This document shows, in pieces, positions 1 to 7,884 of a stretch of DNA of 64,000 nucleotides. The position numbers and the translations under genes were made by a program. The DNA comes from Levilactobacillus fujinensis. GTDB lineage: Bacteria; Bacillota; Bacilli; Lactobacillales; Lactobacillaceae. The first letter of the stretch is position 1, and each line of letters begins with the position of its first letter. Location: contig NZ_RHNX01000001.1 in NCBI RefSeq assembly GCF_003946335.1, positions 1 through 64,000 of the forward strand. Reading direction: 5' to 3'. Under the pieces are notes generated by a model. That model was not told where the DNA came from and searched no databases. It saw nothing but the letters and a program-made list of their open reading frames with translations.

Positions 1-555
1 AACTTTCACTTAGTTCAAATGGCTCTCCGGTCTTTAAATCAGACCCGGGTTCAACTGATGCGCCGGTTCCCCCAAAATACACGTGAATATCGCATTCTTA
101 AGCATTATTGGCGTCTTTACTTGAAGAGCTATAAAGACCTTGAGAAGAACAAAAAGCAGTGGTATTCACACCTTAAGGACCACCTCACGCAAGAACAGCT
201 CGTCCTGGACGGTTTGGATCTTAGCGAAGAATTCGCGAACACTTATTATTCAGCACACGCATTGGTAGAGGCCATCCGAAGCCGTGACTACGACGCCTTT
301 ATCGAGGCCTTAGGTGAAGTTGAGAACGTCAGTCCTCAACTTCTAACGACCATCAAAACCTTCATTCAGAAAAAGCAGTTCATTGAGAACATGACTAAGT
401 GTTCAATATCCAATGGGCCTATTGAAGGTATCAATCGTAAAATCAAGCAAATCAAACGTACTGCTTACGGTTATCGAAACTGGATCAACTTCTGTTACAG
501 AATACAAATTGAATTCAACATCAGGGTACAAAAAAGAGGCCCAATTCGTAAATGA
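1..555 (+). CDS. ISL3-family transposase, C-terminal part (5' end outside window)
   Basis: DDE transposase of the ISL3 family, which cuts and joins the ends of its own element. The frame is open from base 1, before the first ATG at 19, so this is the C-terminal part of a longer protein. The sequence contains the characteristic C-terminal stretch of ISL3 transposases: a basic helical region, then SNGPIEGINRKIKQIKRTAYG, in which the conserved Glu of the DDE triad (SN-x-x-x-E) is followed by the basic KxIKRxAYGYRN motif. The stop at 553-555 lies 21 bp inside the terminal inverted repeat. It could be functional if the upstream part is intact, which cannot be judged here. Confidence 0.85.
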   Translation, partial: NFHLVQMALRSLNQTRVQLMRRFPQNTREYRILKHYWRLYLKSYKDLEKNKKQWYSHLKDHLTQEQLVLDGLDLSEEFANTYYSAHALVEAIRSRDYDAFIEALGEVENVSPQLLTTIKTFIQKKQFIENMTKCSISNGPIEGINRKIKQIKRTAYGYRNWINFCYRIQIEFNIRVQKRGPIRK

Positions 556-602
556 ATTGAACCTCCGAAATTCCCTCCATCAACACCGGTTGACAAAGAG
601 CC
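1..602 (+). mobile_element. Right part of an ISL3-family insertion sequence
   Basis: The window opens inside an insertion sequence. The transposase frame runs from base 1 to 555, and the element appears to end in a 26-bp terminal repeat at 577-602 (CCATCAACACCGGTT...GAGCC). Read outward-in this is GGCTCTTTGTCAACCGGTGT, a sequence of the type seen at ISL3 ends. The left end lies outside the window, so the target duplication cannot be checked. The insertion lies just downstream of oatA, whose own terminator I cannot find between 602 and 675. Confidence 0.75.
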
Positions 603-674
603 TTTGTTATATTAGCCAGTAACCATATCTGCTGGCGATCTGTTCACTCGTGTTGGTAAAGGTGACGCCCAAAA

Positions 675-2618
675 CTAGCCGTTGACCTTCGCAATGGTTT
701 TCGCAATCAGCGACGTGAAGTACTGGTTCCCAGTGTTGTTCGGGTGAACGTGATCGCTCACAAACCAGGTTGGATGGGCCTTCGCCGTCGTGTACCAATC
801 GATCACGTGAACGTTCTTGTACTTGTCCGCCGTCTTTTGAATCCGGTTGTTGACGGAGTTTTGCCACTCACGTGTTGGCACATGGGCCGTGACCCAGAAA
901 ATTTGATGGTTCGAGCCAATGGCGTGAATGATTTGATCGGATTGGGCCGGCGTGATGTACCCATTGGTTCCAATATTGATCAAGACATTTTTTGCCAACT
1001 GACCGCGTTGGGCCATGCTAGAAATGACACCGGGAACATCTGCAGCTTGCCGACCAACGGCCCCATTGACGATGGCTCCTGGGAACACATCCTGCAAATC
1101 ACCAGAATCATCCAGTAGCACGGAATCCCCGATGGCCGTCAGTGCCGTTTGCTTGCTGGACTGTAGCTCATCGGCTGTCAAGAAGTAGAATTTCGCCGTC
1201 TTCTGATCAGCCGCAGACATCTTGGAGAATGCCACAGCCTTGGCGTGATTCTTCTTTTTCTGCGATGCGGCCTTGGCTAACGCCTTTTGCTTCTTAACGG
1301 CCGCCTCGTTTTTCTTCTTCGCCGCAGCCGAACGCGCAGTAATCGTCTTTTGCAACGCCGTTGGTTTTGCAGCGGCCGGCTGTTGGACAAAACCTACAGC
1401 CGTTAAACCAAACAACAATGCCGCAACCACGCCCAAGGTGTTCGCGAGTCGGTGCGCCCGTGGTTGACGCAAGTAACGTACCACGTCGTTAGTCAACTGA
1501 CCATAGTGGTAATGCCGCATTGGATTTTCGATCCAGCGGTAACTGGCTTCCGTGACCAACATGATCAAAACCACTTCTACTAAGGAGTTCAACAACGGAT
1601 GGTTCCCAATGTTGACCCGTGACTCGTAGAAGATCATGACCGGAAATTGGTATAGGTAGATGCCATAACTGCGTTTACCGACATAGGTGAAGGCCCGGTT
1701 CGTTAAAATCCGGTTCATATCACTCCCCGGATGGGCCACCGTTCCGACCAACACGGCGGACAGGGCCGTGAACCAGAACATGCCGCCGCGATATGTGCTG
1801 GCTGCCTGACCATTCATGGTAAAGAACATATGAATCAACAAGAGCAGGGACACGATTCCCACCGCATCTAACGTTAGGCGATGGGCACGCGACACATCGG
1901 CATTTAGCTTATGTGCCGGCCAAACAAACGCCATGCTGGCCCCCAGTAAAATTGCAAACATCCGGGTGTCAGTTCCGTAGTAGACCCGGTTAGTATTCGC
2001 GGGGTCATACATCAGCGCCATCCCTAGCGCCGACAGAACGGCAACCGTTAACAGAATGGTTAAGATCCGTGACCGTTTACGAATAAATAATAACAGTAAG
2101 ATGACGACGACCGGCCAAACCAAGTAGAATTGGCCTTCGATCGATAGTGACCATAAGTGGGTAAACGGCGACTCCCCGCTGAACCGATTAAAGTACGACT
2201 GGCCGTGATTAATTTCAAACCAGTTATAACCATAGATGAGGTTAGTCATCACCGTTGAACGGATATTGACCAACAAGTCACGCTGGAACAACGTGATGTA
2301 GGCGGTCGTCCCCAGCAACATGGTGACGAGGGCCGGATATAGTCGCTTGAGCCGGCGCCCGTAGAACCCGAGAACATCAATTGAGTTCTTGGTATCCCAC
2401 TCTTGAATCAAGAGATAGGTGATCAGGTATCCAGAAACGACGAAGAAAATTGGGACCCCCAGATAGCCCCCCTGTAGCGTTGACGGTGCCAAATGATAGA
2501 TAATGACCCCTAAAACGGCCAGCGTCCGAATACCATCGAATCCGCTGATATACCGCCGTTTCCCCGCGCGCTGGTTACGCAACAGGGTCCGCGTAAGCCG
2601 CGTGTTTGTTTGATTCAT
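675..2618 (-). CDS. oatA: OatA-type peptidoglycan O-acetyltransferase (acyltransferase-3 plus SGNH domain)
   Basis: 647-residue integral membrane acyltransferase. Residues about 25-370 form the multi-span acyltransferase-3 domain, with FDGIRTLAVLGVIIYH near the start and FFVVSGYLIT and HLWSLSIEGQFYLVWP further on. A Lys/Ala-rich linker at about 415-475 leads to an extracytoplasmic SGNH hydrolase-like domain with GDS at 497-499 (Ser499) and the DxxH dyad Asp622/His625. This two-domain layout is that of OatA, which moves acetyl groups across the membrane onto cell-wall MurNAc and gives lysozyme resistance. GlcNAc-specific or exopolysaccharide acetylation by a relative is also possible. RBS AGAAGGAG lies 7 bp before the ATG. 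It is transcribed alone, towards the ISL3 element. Confidence 0.88.
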   Translation of the reverse strand: MNQTNTRLTRTLLRNQRAGKRRYISGFDGIRTLAVLGVIIYHLAPSTLQGGYLGVPIFFVVSGYLITYLLIQEWDTKNSIDVLGFYGRRLKRLYPALVTMLLGTTAYITLFQRDLLVNIRSTVMTNLIYGYNWFEINHGQSYFNRFSGESPFTHLWSLSIEGQFYLVWPVVVILLLLFIRKRSRILTILLTVAVLSALGMALMYDPANTNRVYYGTDTRMFAILLGASMAFVWPAHKLNADVSRAHRLTLDAVGIVSLLLLIHMFFTMNGQAASTYRGGMFWFTALSAVLVGTVAHPGSDMNRILTNRAFTYVGKRSYGIYLYQFPVMIFYESRVNIGNHPLLNSLVEVVLIMLVTEASYRWIENPMRHYHYGQLTNDVVRYLRQPRAHRLANTLGVVAALLFGLTAVGFVQQPAAAKPTALQKTITARSAAAKKKNEAAVKKQKALAKAASQKKKNHAKAVAFSKMSAADQKTAKFYFLTADELQSSKQTALTAIGDSVLLDDSGDLQDVFPGAIVNGAVGRQAADVPGVISSMAQRGQLAKNVLINIGTNGYITPAQSDQIIHAIGSNHQIFWVTAHVPTREWQNSVNNRIQKTADKYKNVHVIDWYTTAKAHPTWFVSDHVHPNNTGNQYFTSLIAKTIAKVNG

Positions 2619-3176
2619 ATGAATTGCTCCTTCTCTTTAAAAACCAGTAACGCGACTAACTGGTGATACTCCCCCAACGGTTGTACGCCTAGTTATTTAA
2701 GTTGTGTTCATAAACCGTACGATATTATTAAATCAGCCGGTCAGTGCCAAGCTGCGTTGCCATTAATTTTTAATGAATCATAGATGACTGATAGTTGGTG
2801 GTCTTGATATTCACTATGTTAATCCACCTGACGTAGGAAAACGTCAGCCCAAGCAGACTGCCCCGAATCTCAACGTCAAACCGTCTAATGATTAGACCTA
2901 TCATATAATGTTTAGCCCCACGAAACAACGTTTTTCACCTAAGTTTCTCATTTGTAAAATTTGCAATCAGAATGTCAAATCCACGCCGGCTAGTTTAGCG
3001 GCATTGTAAGGGATTTCAGTCATTTACTGAATGGGATTAATTAGTTTAATTAACATTTATAAACGGTAAGCGCGAAATCATTTCCTATTTATTGCTAACC
3101 CCTGGCAAACCGCTGTCAACCTTAACTGATAATGCTAGTGGATTCAGTTGGTTAATTTAGCATTTTAAGACTAGTC
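2619..3176. other. Intergenic region between divergent oatA and add, with a palindrome and -10 box
   Basis: No credible gene is present in this roughly 560-bp gap. A perfect 15-bp palindrome GTCTAATGATTAGAC at 2883-2897 is followed 6 bp later by a perfect TATAAT at 2904-2909 on the plus strand. This looks like an operator over the -35 region, but no open reading frame follows it before add. The rest is AT-rich and contains a weak cre-like TAAGCGCGAAA near 3067. Promoters for oatA must lie at the left end on the minus strand, but I could not assign them. Confidence 0.4.
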
Positions 3177-3199
3177 GGTAAGCGTTTTCATGATATACT
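3177..3199 (+). promoter_or_regulatory. add promoter -10 with overlapping cre-like site
   Basis: GGTAAGCGTTTTCA at 3177-3190 matches the catabolite-responsive consensus TGWAARCGYTWNCW at 13 of 14 positions, with only the first base differing. It lies 3 bp upstream of the -10 TATACT at 3194-3199, so bound CcpA would cover the -35 region and should repress. The add RBS GAAGGAGGAG and ATG follow about 30 bp later. Confidence 0.6.
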
Positions 3200-3230
3200 G
3201 TAAGGAAGTTATTGAAGGAGGAGTTCAGCA

Positions 3231-4268
3231 ATGTCCCAAGTTAAACCTTTTACCGAAACCGCAGTTCGTCACTATCCCAAGGTTGAATTACACTGTCACT
3301 TGGATGGATCCATCTCGCTTGCCGCCCTACGCAAAATGGCGGCAGTCACTGGTGCGACATTGCCGGCAGACGACGCCGATTTACGTCAGCTGGTCACAGC
3401 CCCACTAGACACCGTTAGCCTGATCGATTACTTAAAACGATTCCAAGTGGTGACCGACCTCATGCAGACGCCGGAACAACTACGAATCGCCGGCTATGAC
3501 ATGGTCCAGACTGCTGCGGAAGACGGCATCATTTACTTAGAAACCCGCTTTGCCCCAGCCATTTTCACTGAAAAGGGGTTATCGATCAAGGAAGCCCTCG
3601 CCGCTACGTTGGCAGGCCTGCATGAAGGAACCAAACATTTTGGTATCCCCGTAAATGCCATTGTCTGTGCCATGCGTGACCGTCCACTAGCCGAATGCAT
3701 CGAGGTCTTCCAAACGGCCGCAGAGTTCGCCGACCAAGGTGTGGTGGGCTTAGACTTTGCCGGCGATGAGTTCAACCACCCCGCGCTCGAATTAGCTGAC
3801 GCGGTTAAGGCGGGCCTCGCTACCGGGTTACCATTTACCCTGCACGCAGGTGAAGCCGGTCCCGTCGACAACGTGGCCGTTTCTCTGACCATGGGTGCCA
3901 AGCGAATCGGCCACGGCGTCCACATGAGCGGCTTCCCGGCCACCATTCAACAAGCCAAGCGCGCCGGTGCCACTATCGAAATGTGCCCGACCAGCAACGT
4001 GCAGACCAAGGCCGTAAACGGTTATGAAAACTTTCCTCTATCCGAGTTTCTCAGTGCCGGCTTAAAAGTGACCATCAACACTGATGATCGGACCGTGTCC
4101 AACGTGACGCTGACCGATGAGTTTGTGACGCTCCACGAGAAGTTCGGCCTGAACTGGTCGCTGATGGAACAGCTCACCTTAAACGCCATCGATGGTGCCT
4201 TCATTGATGATGCGGCTAAAGCCAAGTTGCGCGAAAAGGTTCATGCTGCCAGCGTGGGAACGAACTAA
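3231..4268 (+). CDS. add: Adenosine deaminase
   Basis: Zinc-dependent hydrolase that converts adenosine or deoxyadenosine to inosine or deoxyinosine plus ammonia in purine salvage. All the family's metal and catalytic motifs are visible: ELHCHLDGS with His21/His23, HAGE at 205-208 with the catalytic Glu208, MCPTSN at 251-256, and NTDD with Asp285/Asp286. At 345 residues it has the usual bacterial length. The start is set by GAAGGAGGAG 7-8 bp upstream. It is a single gene, cut off downstream by the family A element at 4309. With purB and purA at the other end of the window it belongs to AMP/IMP interconversion. Confidence 0.95.
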   Translation: MSQVKPFTETAVRHYPKVELHCHLDGSISLAALRKMAAVTGATLPADDADLRQLVTAPLDTVSLIDYLKRFQVVTDLMQTPEQLRIAGYDMVQTAAEDGIIYLETRFAPAIFTEKGLSIKEALAATLAGLHEGTKHFGIPVNAIVCAMRDRPLAECIEVFQTAAEFADQGVVGLDFAGDEFNHPALELADAVKAGLATGLPFTLHAGEAGPVDNVAVSLTMGAKRIGHGVHMSGFPATIQQAKRAGATIEMCPTSNVQTKAVNGYENFPLSEFLSAGLKVTINTDDRTVSNVTLTDEFVTLHEKFGLNWSLMEQLTLNAIDGAFIDDAAKAKLREKVHAASVGTN

Positions 4269-4301
4269 CTTTGTTGGCGTGTTTTAGCTCTCGACGTTTA
4301 G

Positions 4302-4797
4302 TTAATAACTGAGGTTGAAAGTTCCAAAACACACATTACGACTGTTGTCACAACGATACTGGGTCTAAAATTAGGTAACGTTATCCAACCATCGCCTTAC
4401 CGGCCGGCAGATATGGGCTGAATCGGTGCGAACACGCCTGAACCCATATCTCTGCCGACCTCTCGACTGACGTAGTTGGTCTGAGGCAACACAGATTATG
4501 CCTACAGAAACGTTATTGTTTTATGCTTAAACCCTGACAACCACCTGGGATTCAATGATTGGAATTGACGGACACAATCAGATCCGGAGGCGGTCAGGGA
4601 TGCAGCTAGCCGTGTCGACGATGTTAGTTGGCGGCTTTCAGGCGAGCTGGAAGCCCGTCCTTTGGCTGGAAGCGTTCCCCACAGCAAGCGGAATTCCTGG
4701 CAGCCGGAGTGCGGCTGTTTTCACTAATTTAGCCGTGATAATTCCTACTGTCACAAGAGTAACGCAAATATTTTGGCTTTCAATCTTTAGTTAATAA
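4302..4797 (+). mobile_element. Family A repeat, copy A1 (482 bp) with 7-bp target duplication
   Basis: The element proper spans 4309-4790. It begins CTGAGGTTGAAAG and ends with the imperfect complement CTTTCAATCTTTAG. TTAATAA is present on both sides, at 4302-4308 and 4791-4797. The interior is homologous to A2 and A3, but the block carrying two inner hairpins is missing: after GGTGCGAACAC the sequence passes directly to GCCTGAACCCATAT. No transposase is encoded. A 79-codon frame inside it is treated as spurious. Confidence 0.8.
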
Positions 4798-4978
4798 CAT
4801 CTTATCTTAGAGGACGGCTGTTTAGTCAGTTGGCCTCTTATTTTTGGTTGCCTCTTGCTAATCGCCACGAATTTCACCTGCTGTACTCCAACTATCACTG
4901 TCAGCCAAAACAATTGACCTGGCTTGCTTAACCCCCAAAACCTGGTGTAAGCGGCTTAACCAGCAGCCCTTGGCACGT

Positions 4979-4988
4979 TTGGTATAAT
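4979..4988 (+). promoter_or_regulatory. Extended -10 promoter of the recombinase-like gene
   Basis: TTGGTATAAT at 4979-4988 is an extended -10 (TGn-TATAAT). No good -35 is seen 17 bp upstream, which is common for extended -10 promoters. An ATG at 4987 overlaps this box, so translation must start further downstream. Confidence 0.55.
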
Positions 4989-5028
4989 GAAAGTAGTTAT
5001 CCGTTACTTAATAGAAAGGAGGCCCCCC

Positions 5029-5856
5029 ATGCCACAACTCGACTATCCCTATCAAGACGCCTTCAACCGCCAGTTGACCGATCGCAGTATGGCCGCCGCC
5101 ACACGCGACGAGTATACGGCTACGCTCAAGGACTTTTTCAAATACCTTGAGAACTTTAATCCGACCTACCAACGTGACCACCGCGTTAATCAGCTACAGA
5201 CGACCGATGTGCAGCAATATCTGGCCATGCTGGTCGACGCACGACAGATTCAAAATCAAACTTACAATAAAATTCTGTCGCACCTGAACATCTATTTTAA
5301 GTTTCTCTTTTCCCACAATTGGACACCCTACCTGCCCACACTGGACTTGAAAAGTAAACCCAAGCAAGCCGCCCAACCAATCAACTATCGATGGGTCGAC
5401 CATCTAAGTGACCTGTTGGCAAATCAGCGACTACACTACTATACGCGACTGACCCTCTTACTCATCTCACAAGGCTATCCCGTGCAGGTCTTCCTTCAGC
5501 CCCACTTCACGGCTAACTTGACTACCACCGATTGGTCCACAGACGCACAGAAGTTTCTCGTTGCGTTCCGCCAATTTGTTATACCACTACAAGACCGTTT
5601 TCAATGTGGCGATTGGTTCTTGAAGCAGCGATCCGCCGCCGATCCACATTTGACCTTACCTGGCCTCCACAAATATTTAAAGCCGGACGAAGCCATCGCG
5701 GTATTTGCATTGAGTCCGACCATTTTGTACCAAGGTTACTTAGTTAACTATCTCCGGCGACACCCACAAAAGACCGACAGAGAGGTCATTGCGACCCTTC
5801 ACTTGGAACCAGATTCCATCGATTACTACCGGCGACTTGCGCAACGGGCGGACTAA
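5029..5856 (+). CDS. Integrase-like protein with core-binding domain but no recognisable catalytic residues
   Basis: 275-residue cytoplasmic protein starting at 5029, 6-7 bp after AGAAAGGAGG; an in-frame ATG at 4987 lies in the -10 box and is rejected. Residues about 5-110 resemble the SAM-like core-binding domain of tyrosine recombinases: TRDEYTATLKDFFKYLENF, then a DVQQYL...NKILSHLNIYFKFL stretch. The second half has a helix (LTLLLISQGYPVQVFL) where recombinases have LLLxTGLRxSE, but the Arg is absent and I find no HxxR or C-terminal catalytic Tyr. It may therefore bind DNA without cutting it, or be a domesticated XerC/D relative. Neighbours give no hint of function. Confidence 0.5.
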   Translation: MPQLDYPYQDAFNRQLTDRSMAAATRDEYTATLKDFFKYLENFNPTYQRDHRVNQLQTTDVQQYLAMLVDARQIQNQTYNKILSHLNIYFKFLFSHNWTPYLPTLDLKSKPKQAAQPINYRWVDHLSDLLANQRLHYYTRLTLLLISQGYPVQVFLQPHFTANLTTTDWSTDAQKFLVAFRQFVIPLQDRFQCGDWFLKQRSAADPHLTLPGLHKYLKPDEAIAVFALSPTILYQGYLVNYLRRHPQKTDREVIATLHLEPDSIDYYRRLAQRAD

Positions 5857-5910
5857 ATCCACTTAATCCCCTATACTAATAGATGAAATTAATCTATTGG
5901 GGGGATTATC

Positions 5911-6765
5911 ATGCTCAAAAAATGGCGGCTCTGGGGGAGCTGTCTGCTGTTAGTCGCACTGATCATGGGCGCAGTGGTGTGGACACAAAGTCGGCCGAGT
6001 CGCGTTCAAACGACCCCGGCAACGACCAACCATGTTGCGCAGAGTCCTCAGCACGATTCGGCAACGACCACCCTCGCCGAAAAACCGTGGACCAAACTCA
6101 AGCACCCGTTAAAGCTCCCCATCCTGATGTATCACAGCATCTCGACTGGTAACCAGCTCCGCGTGCCCTTGCAACAATTTGACCGAGAAATGACCTATCT
6201 GAAGCGACACCATTACCGAACGCTGACTACGGACGAAGCGATTCGCGCACTGACGACGAATACGGTGCCACAAAAGAAGGTCGTCTGGATCACGCTGGAC
6301 GATGCTTACCGGGATAATCTGAAAATTTTGCCAATTCTCCGAAAAAATCATCAGCACGTGACCATCAACGCCATTACTGGATTTACCACTAAACGTAATC
6401 ACTTATCGTTGGCCGCCATGCGTCGAATGCGTGATACCGGCCGCGTGGACTTTGACAGTCACACGACCAACCACCTCGACTTGACGACCCTCTCTGCAAA
6501 ACAGCAACGTACAGAACTAGCCGACTCCAAAAATTGGTTGGACACAAAATTCGACCAAGACACGCGCCTATTGTGCTATCCAGCCGGCCGTAATAACGCC
6601 ACGACCCGTCACTTAGCGAAAAAAACGGGATACACGCTGGCGTTGACGACACGTGAGGGGGTGGCCCAACTGAGCCAGGGACGCTATAGTTTGGAGCGAC
6701 TGCGAATTGCGCCGGGAATGAGTCTGGCAGCATTTGCTAGCGTGGTGAATGTCAAAAATAACTAA
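5911..6765 (+). CDS. Membrane-anchored polysaccharide deacetylase (NodB domain)
   Basis: 284 residues. A short basic N-terminus and one membrane segment at about 8-27 place the rest outside the cell. After a Thr-rich linker the NodB-type deacetylase fold starts at about 68 (PILMYHSIS). Metal and catalytic residues are visible: TLDD with Asp130/Asp131, and SHTTNH with His184 and His188 (HxxxH). CYPAGRNN supplies the motif-3 region. Family members remove N-acetyl groups from peptidoglycan or from poly-GlcNAc; the YHSI..LDDAY style is closer to the IcaB/PgaB group than to PgdA, so the substrate is open. The start ATG follows GGGGGGATT. Confidence 0.8.
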   Translation: MLKKWRLWGSCLLLVALIMGAVVWTQSRPSRVQTTPATTNHVAQSPQHDSATTTLAEKPWTKLKHPLKLPILMYHSISTGNQLRVPLQQFDREMTYLKRHHYRTLTTDEAIRALTTNTVPQKKVVWITLDDAYRDNLKILPILRKNHQHVTINAITGFTTKRNHLSLAAMRRMRDTGRVDFDSHTTNHLDLTTLSAKQQRTELADSKNWLDTKFDQDTRLLCYPAGRNNATTRHLAKKTGYTLALTTREGVAQLSQGRYSLERLRIAPGMSLAAFASVVNVKNN

Positions 6766-6787
6766 AGTTGGAATCGGACCCCATTTT

Positions 6788-6831
6788 TGTAAGCGGTTCC
6801 TATTGCTTCACGTCAACCTTCGCCGTACAAT
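6788..6831 (+). promoter_or_regulatory. Promoter with cre-like site for the 30-residue membrane peptide gene
   Basis: -35 TTGCTT (6803-6808), 17-bp spacer, -10 TACAAT (6826-6831). TGTAAGCGGTTCCT at 6788-6801 matches the cre consensus at 13 of 14 positions and abuts the -35, suggesting CcpA control. Confidence 0.5.
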
Positions 6832-6867
6832 AGAGATAGTTAAAACGGTCACAAGGAGGTCTTTCAA

Positions 6868-6960
6868 ATGGGGAGCATTGCAACGCTAGCCACCTGGTCG
6901 TTCATGTTGATTTTGATTGGTGCGGAAATTGTCCGGGGAATCTTTATGTTCAGAGGCTGA
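6868..6960 (+). CDS. Small membrane protein, 30 residues
   Basis: ATG at 6868 to TGA at 6958-6960, encoding a 30-residue peptide: MGSIATLATW, a hydrophobic core SFMLILIGAEIV, then RGIFMFRG. It would span the membrane once with a basic C-terminus. The case for a real gene is the full expression cassette: a good promoter with a cre-like site, a strong RBS ACAAGGAGGT 8 bp before the ATG, and an intrinsic terminator 10 bp after the stop. I do not recognise the family. It could be a small regulator of a membrane complex; a toxin-type peptide is less likely because no antisense RNA partner is evident. Confidence 0.6.
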   Translation: MGSIATLATWSFMLILIGAEIVRGIFMFRG

Positions 6961-6969
6961 AATTGAGCT

Positions 6970-6999
6970 GGACTGCGACTAGTTGCGCAGTCCTTTTTT
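6970..6999 (+). terminator. Intrinsic terminator after the small membrane protein gene
   Basis: GGACTGCG and CGCAGTCC form an 8-bp GC-rich stem around ACTAGTTG, followed by TTTTTT at 6994-6999. Confidence 0.85.
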
Positions 7000-7110
7000 G
7001 TACAAAAATATGTTTTAATCAGAACTGATTAATAGAGAGCTTCATTGCCAGTGTTGACAGTTGTCCTTTTGCCTCATAGAATTAGGACATACCTATGAGG
7101 AGGAACCTAC

Positions 7111-7653
7111 TTGAAAACTGTAAACCGTTATCTCACATCACTACTGGTCATTCTCGGCATCGCTACCGGTCTAACCATTACCATCCCCGGTACATCCGTC
7201 ACAGCCAAGGCCACGGCCACGCCAGCCTGGAAACTTCCCTCGCAAAAAAAGGCCTACCCCAACTTAAAGCGATACAAGCACGCCTACATAAAAGTTTCTA
7301 TTGCGAAACAACACGTCTACATTATGACTGGCAAAAAGGTTCTTTACACCATGACCGCCTCGACGGGAACGAAATCTTCGCCGACGCCTAAGGGCACCTT
7401 CCACATTCAAAATCGGGGGACCCATTTCTACAACTCAGCTTCCGGGGAAGGCGCCAACTACTGGACATCTTTTAAGGACTGGGGGACCTACCTCTTTCAC
7501 TCCGTTCCGGTCAACGCCAAGGGTAAATACATCGTTAGTGAAGCCCATAAACTTGGCAAACGTGCCAGCCACGGTTGTGTCCGCCTAAGTGTTGCTGACG
7601 CCCACTGGATATACAGTCACGTCCCTTCCGGCATGACCGTCAAGATTCACTAA
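7111..7653 (+). CDS. Secreted L,D-transpeptidase (YkuD domain)
   Basis: 180 residues starting at a TTG codon, chosen because GAGGAGGA lies 6-7 bp upstream and the signal peptide (KTVNRYLTSLLVILGIATGLTITI) begins right there. Cleavage is likely near VTAKA at about 32-36. The YkuD catalytic domain covers about 55-180: His130 in LFHSVPV, then SHGCVRL with His154, catalytic Cys156 and Arg158. Such enzymes act outside the membrane, cross-linking peptidoglycan stem peptides 3-3 or attaching molecules to them. There is no LysM or other wall-binding domain. It is a single gene ended by the hairpin at 7696-7750. Confidence 0.9.
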   Translation: MKTVNRYLTSLLVILGIATGLTITIPGTSVTAKATATPAWKLPSQKKAYPNLKRYKHAYIKVSIAKQHVYIMTGKKVLYTMTASTGTKSSPTPKGTFHIQNRGTHFYNSASGEGANYWTSFKDWGTYLFHSVPVNAKGKYIVSEAHKLGKRASHGCVRLSVADAHWIYSHVPSGMTVKIH

Positions 7654-7695
7654 GTATTAATGTTGCATAGCGAGAACGACACTACTTTTTATATG

Positions 7696-7750
7696 ACTAA
7701 AACGGGTGACAGAAAGGGGCAACTAACCACCTTCTGTCACCCGTTTTAGT
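7696..7750. terminator. Long perfect-stem hairpin after the L,D-transpeptidase gene
   Basis: 19-bp complementary arms: ACTAAAACGGGTGACAGAA at 7696-7714 and its exact complement at 7732-7750. The U-rich part (CCGTTTTAGT) lies inside the stem, as in many bidirectional terminators. Confidence 0.7.
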
Positions 7751-7806
7751 TGTCATCACCATTACGGGTCATCATTTATCGTGTTCCCCTATCCCCTCAC
7801 GTCTAA

Positions 7807-7884
7807 CTAGGGTAAACTAGAGGAAGTAACCGTTTCTAGTCAGACGCTGACTAGTTGAAGCATGGCTGAGCACCAGCTGACTAG
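7807..7884 (+). promoter_or_regulatory. Cluster of CTAG motifs including palindrome CTAGTCA-GACGC-TGACTAG
   Basis: Five CTAG tetramers occur at 7807, 7817, 7836, 7851 and 7881 upstream of the 576-residue protein gene. Two of them form a 19-bp inverted repeat with 7-bp arms at 7836-7854, and the arm TGACTAG recurs at 7878-7884. CTAG is usually rare in bacterial DNA, so the cluster suggests a regulator binding region. The regulator is unknown. Confidence 0.4.

Noticed and set aside
4555-4794. Possible small protein in A1, with a similar translation in A4 (51069-51329) and A3
   Set aside because: The shared translation follows from the shared repeat DNA. There is no RBS, A2 has a 2-bp deletion that breaks the frame, and the frame runs into the terminal repeat. 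Codon-level selection could still be tested with more copies.
4987-5028. Upstream ATG start for the recombinase-like gene
   Set aside because: The ATG overlaps the TATAAT box, so it would not be in the transcript; the ATG at 5029 has AGAAAGGAGG.
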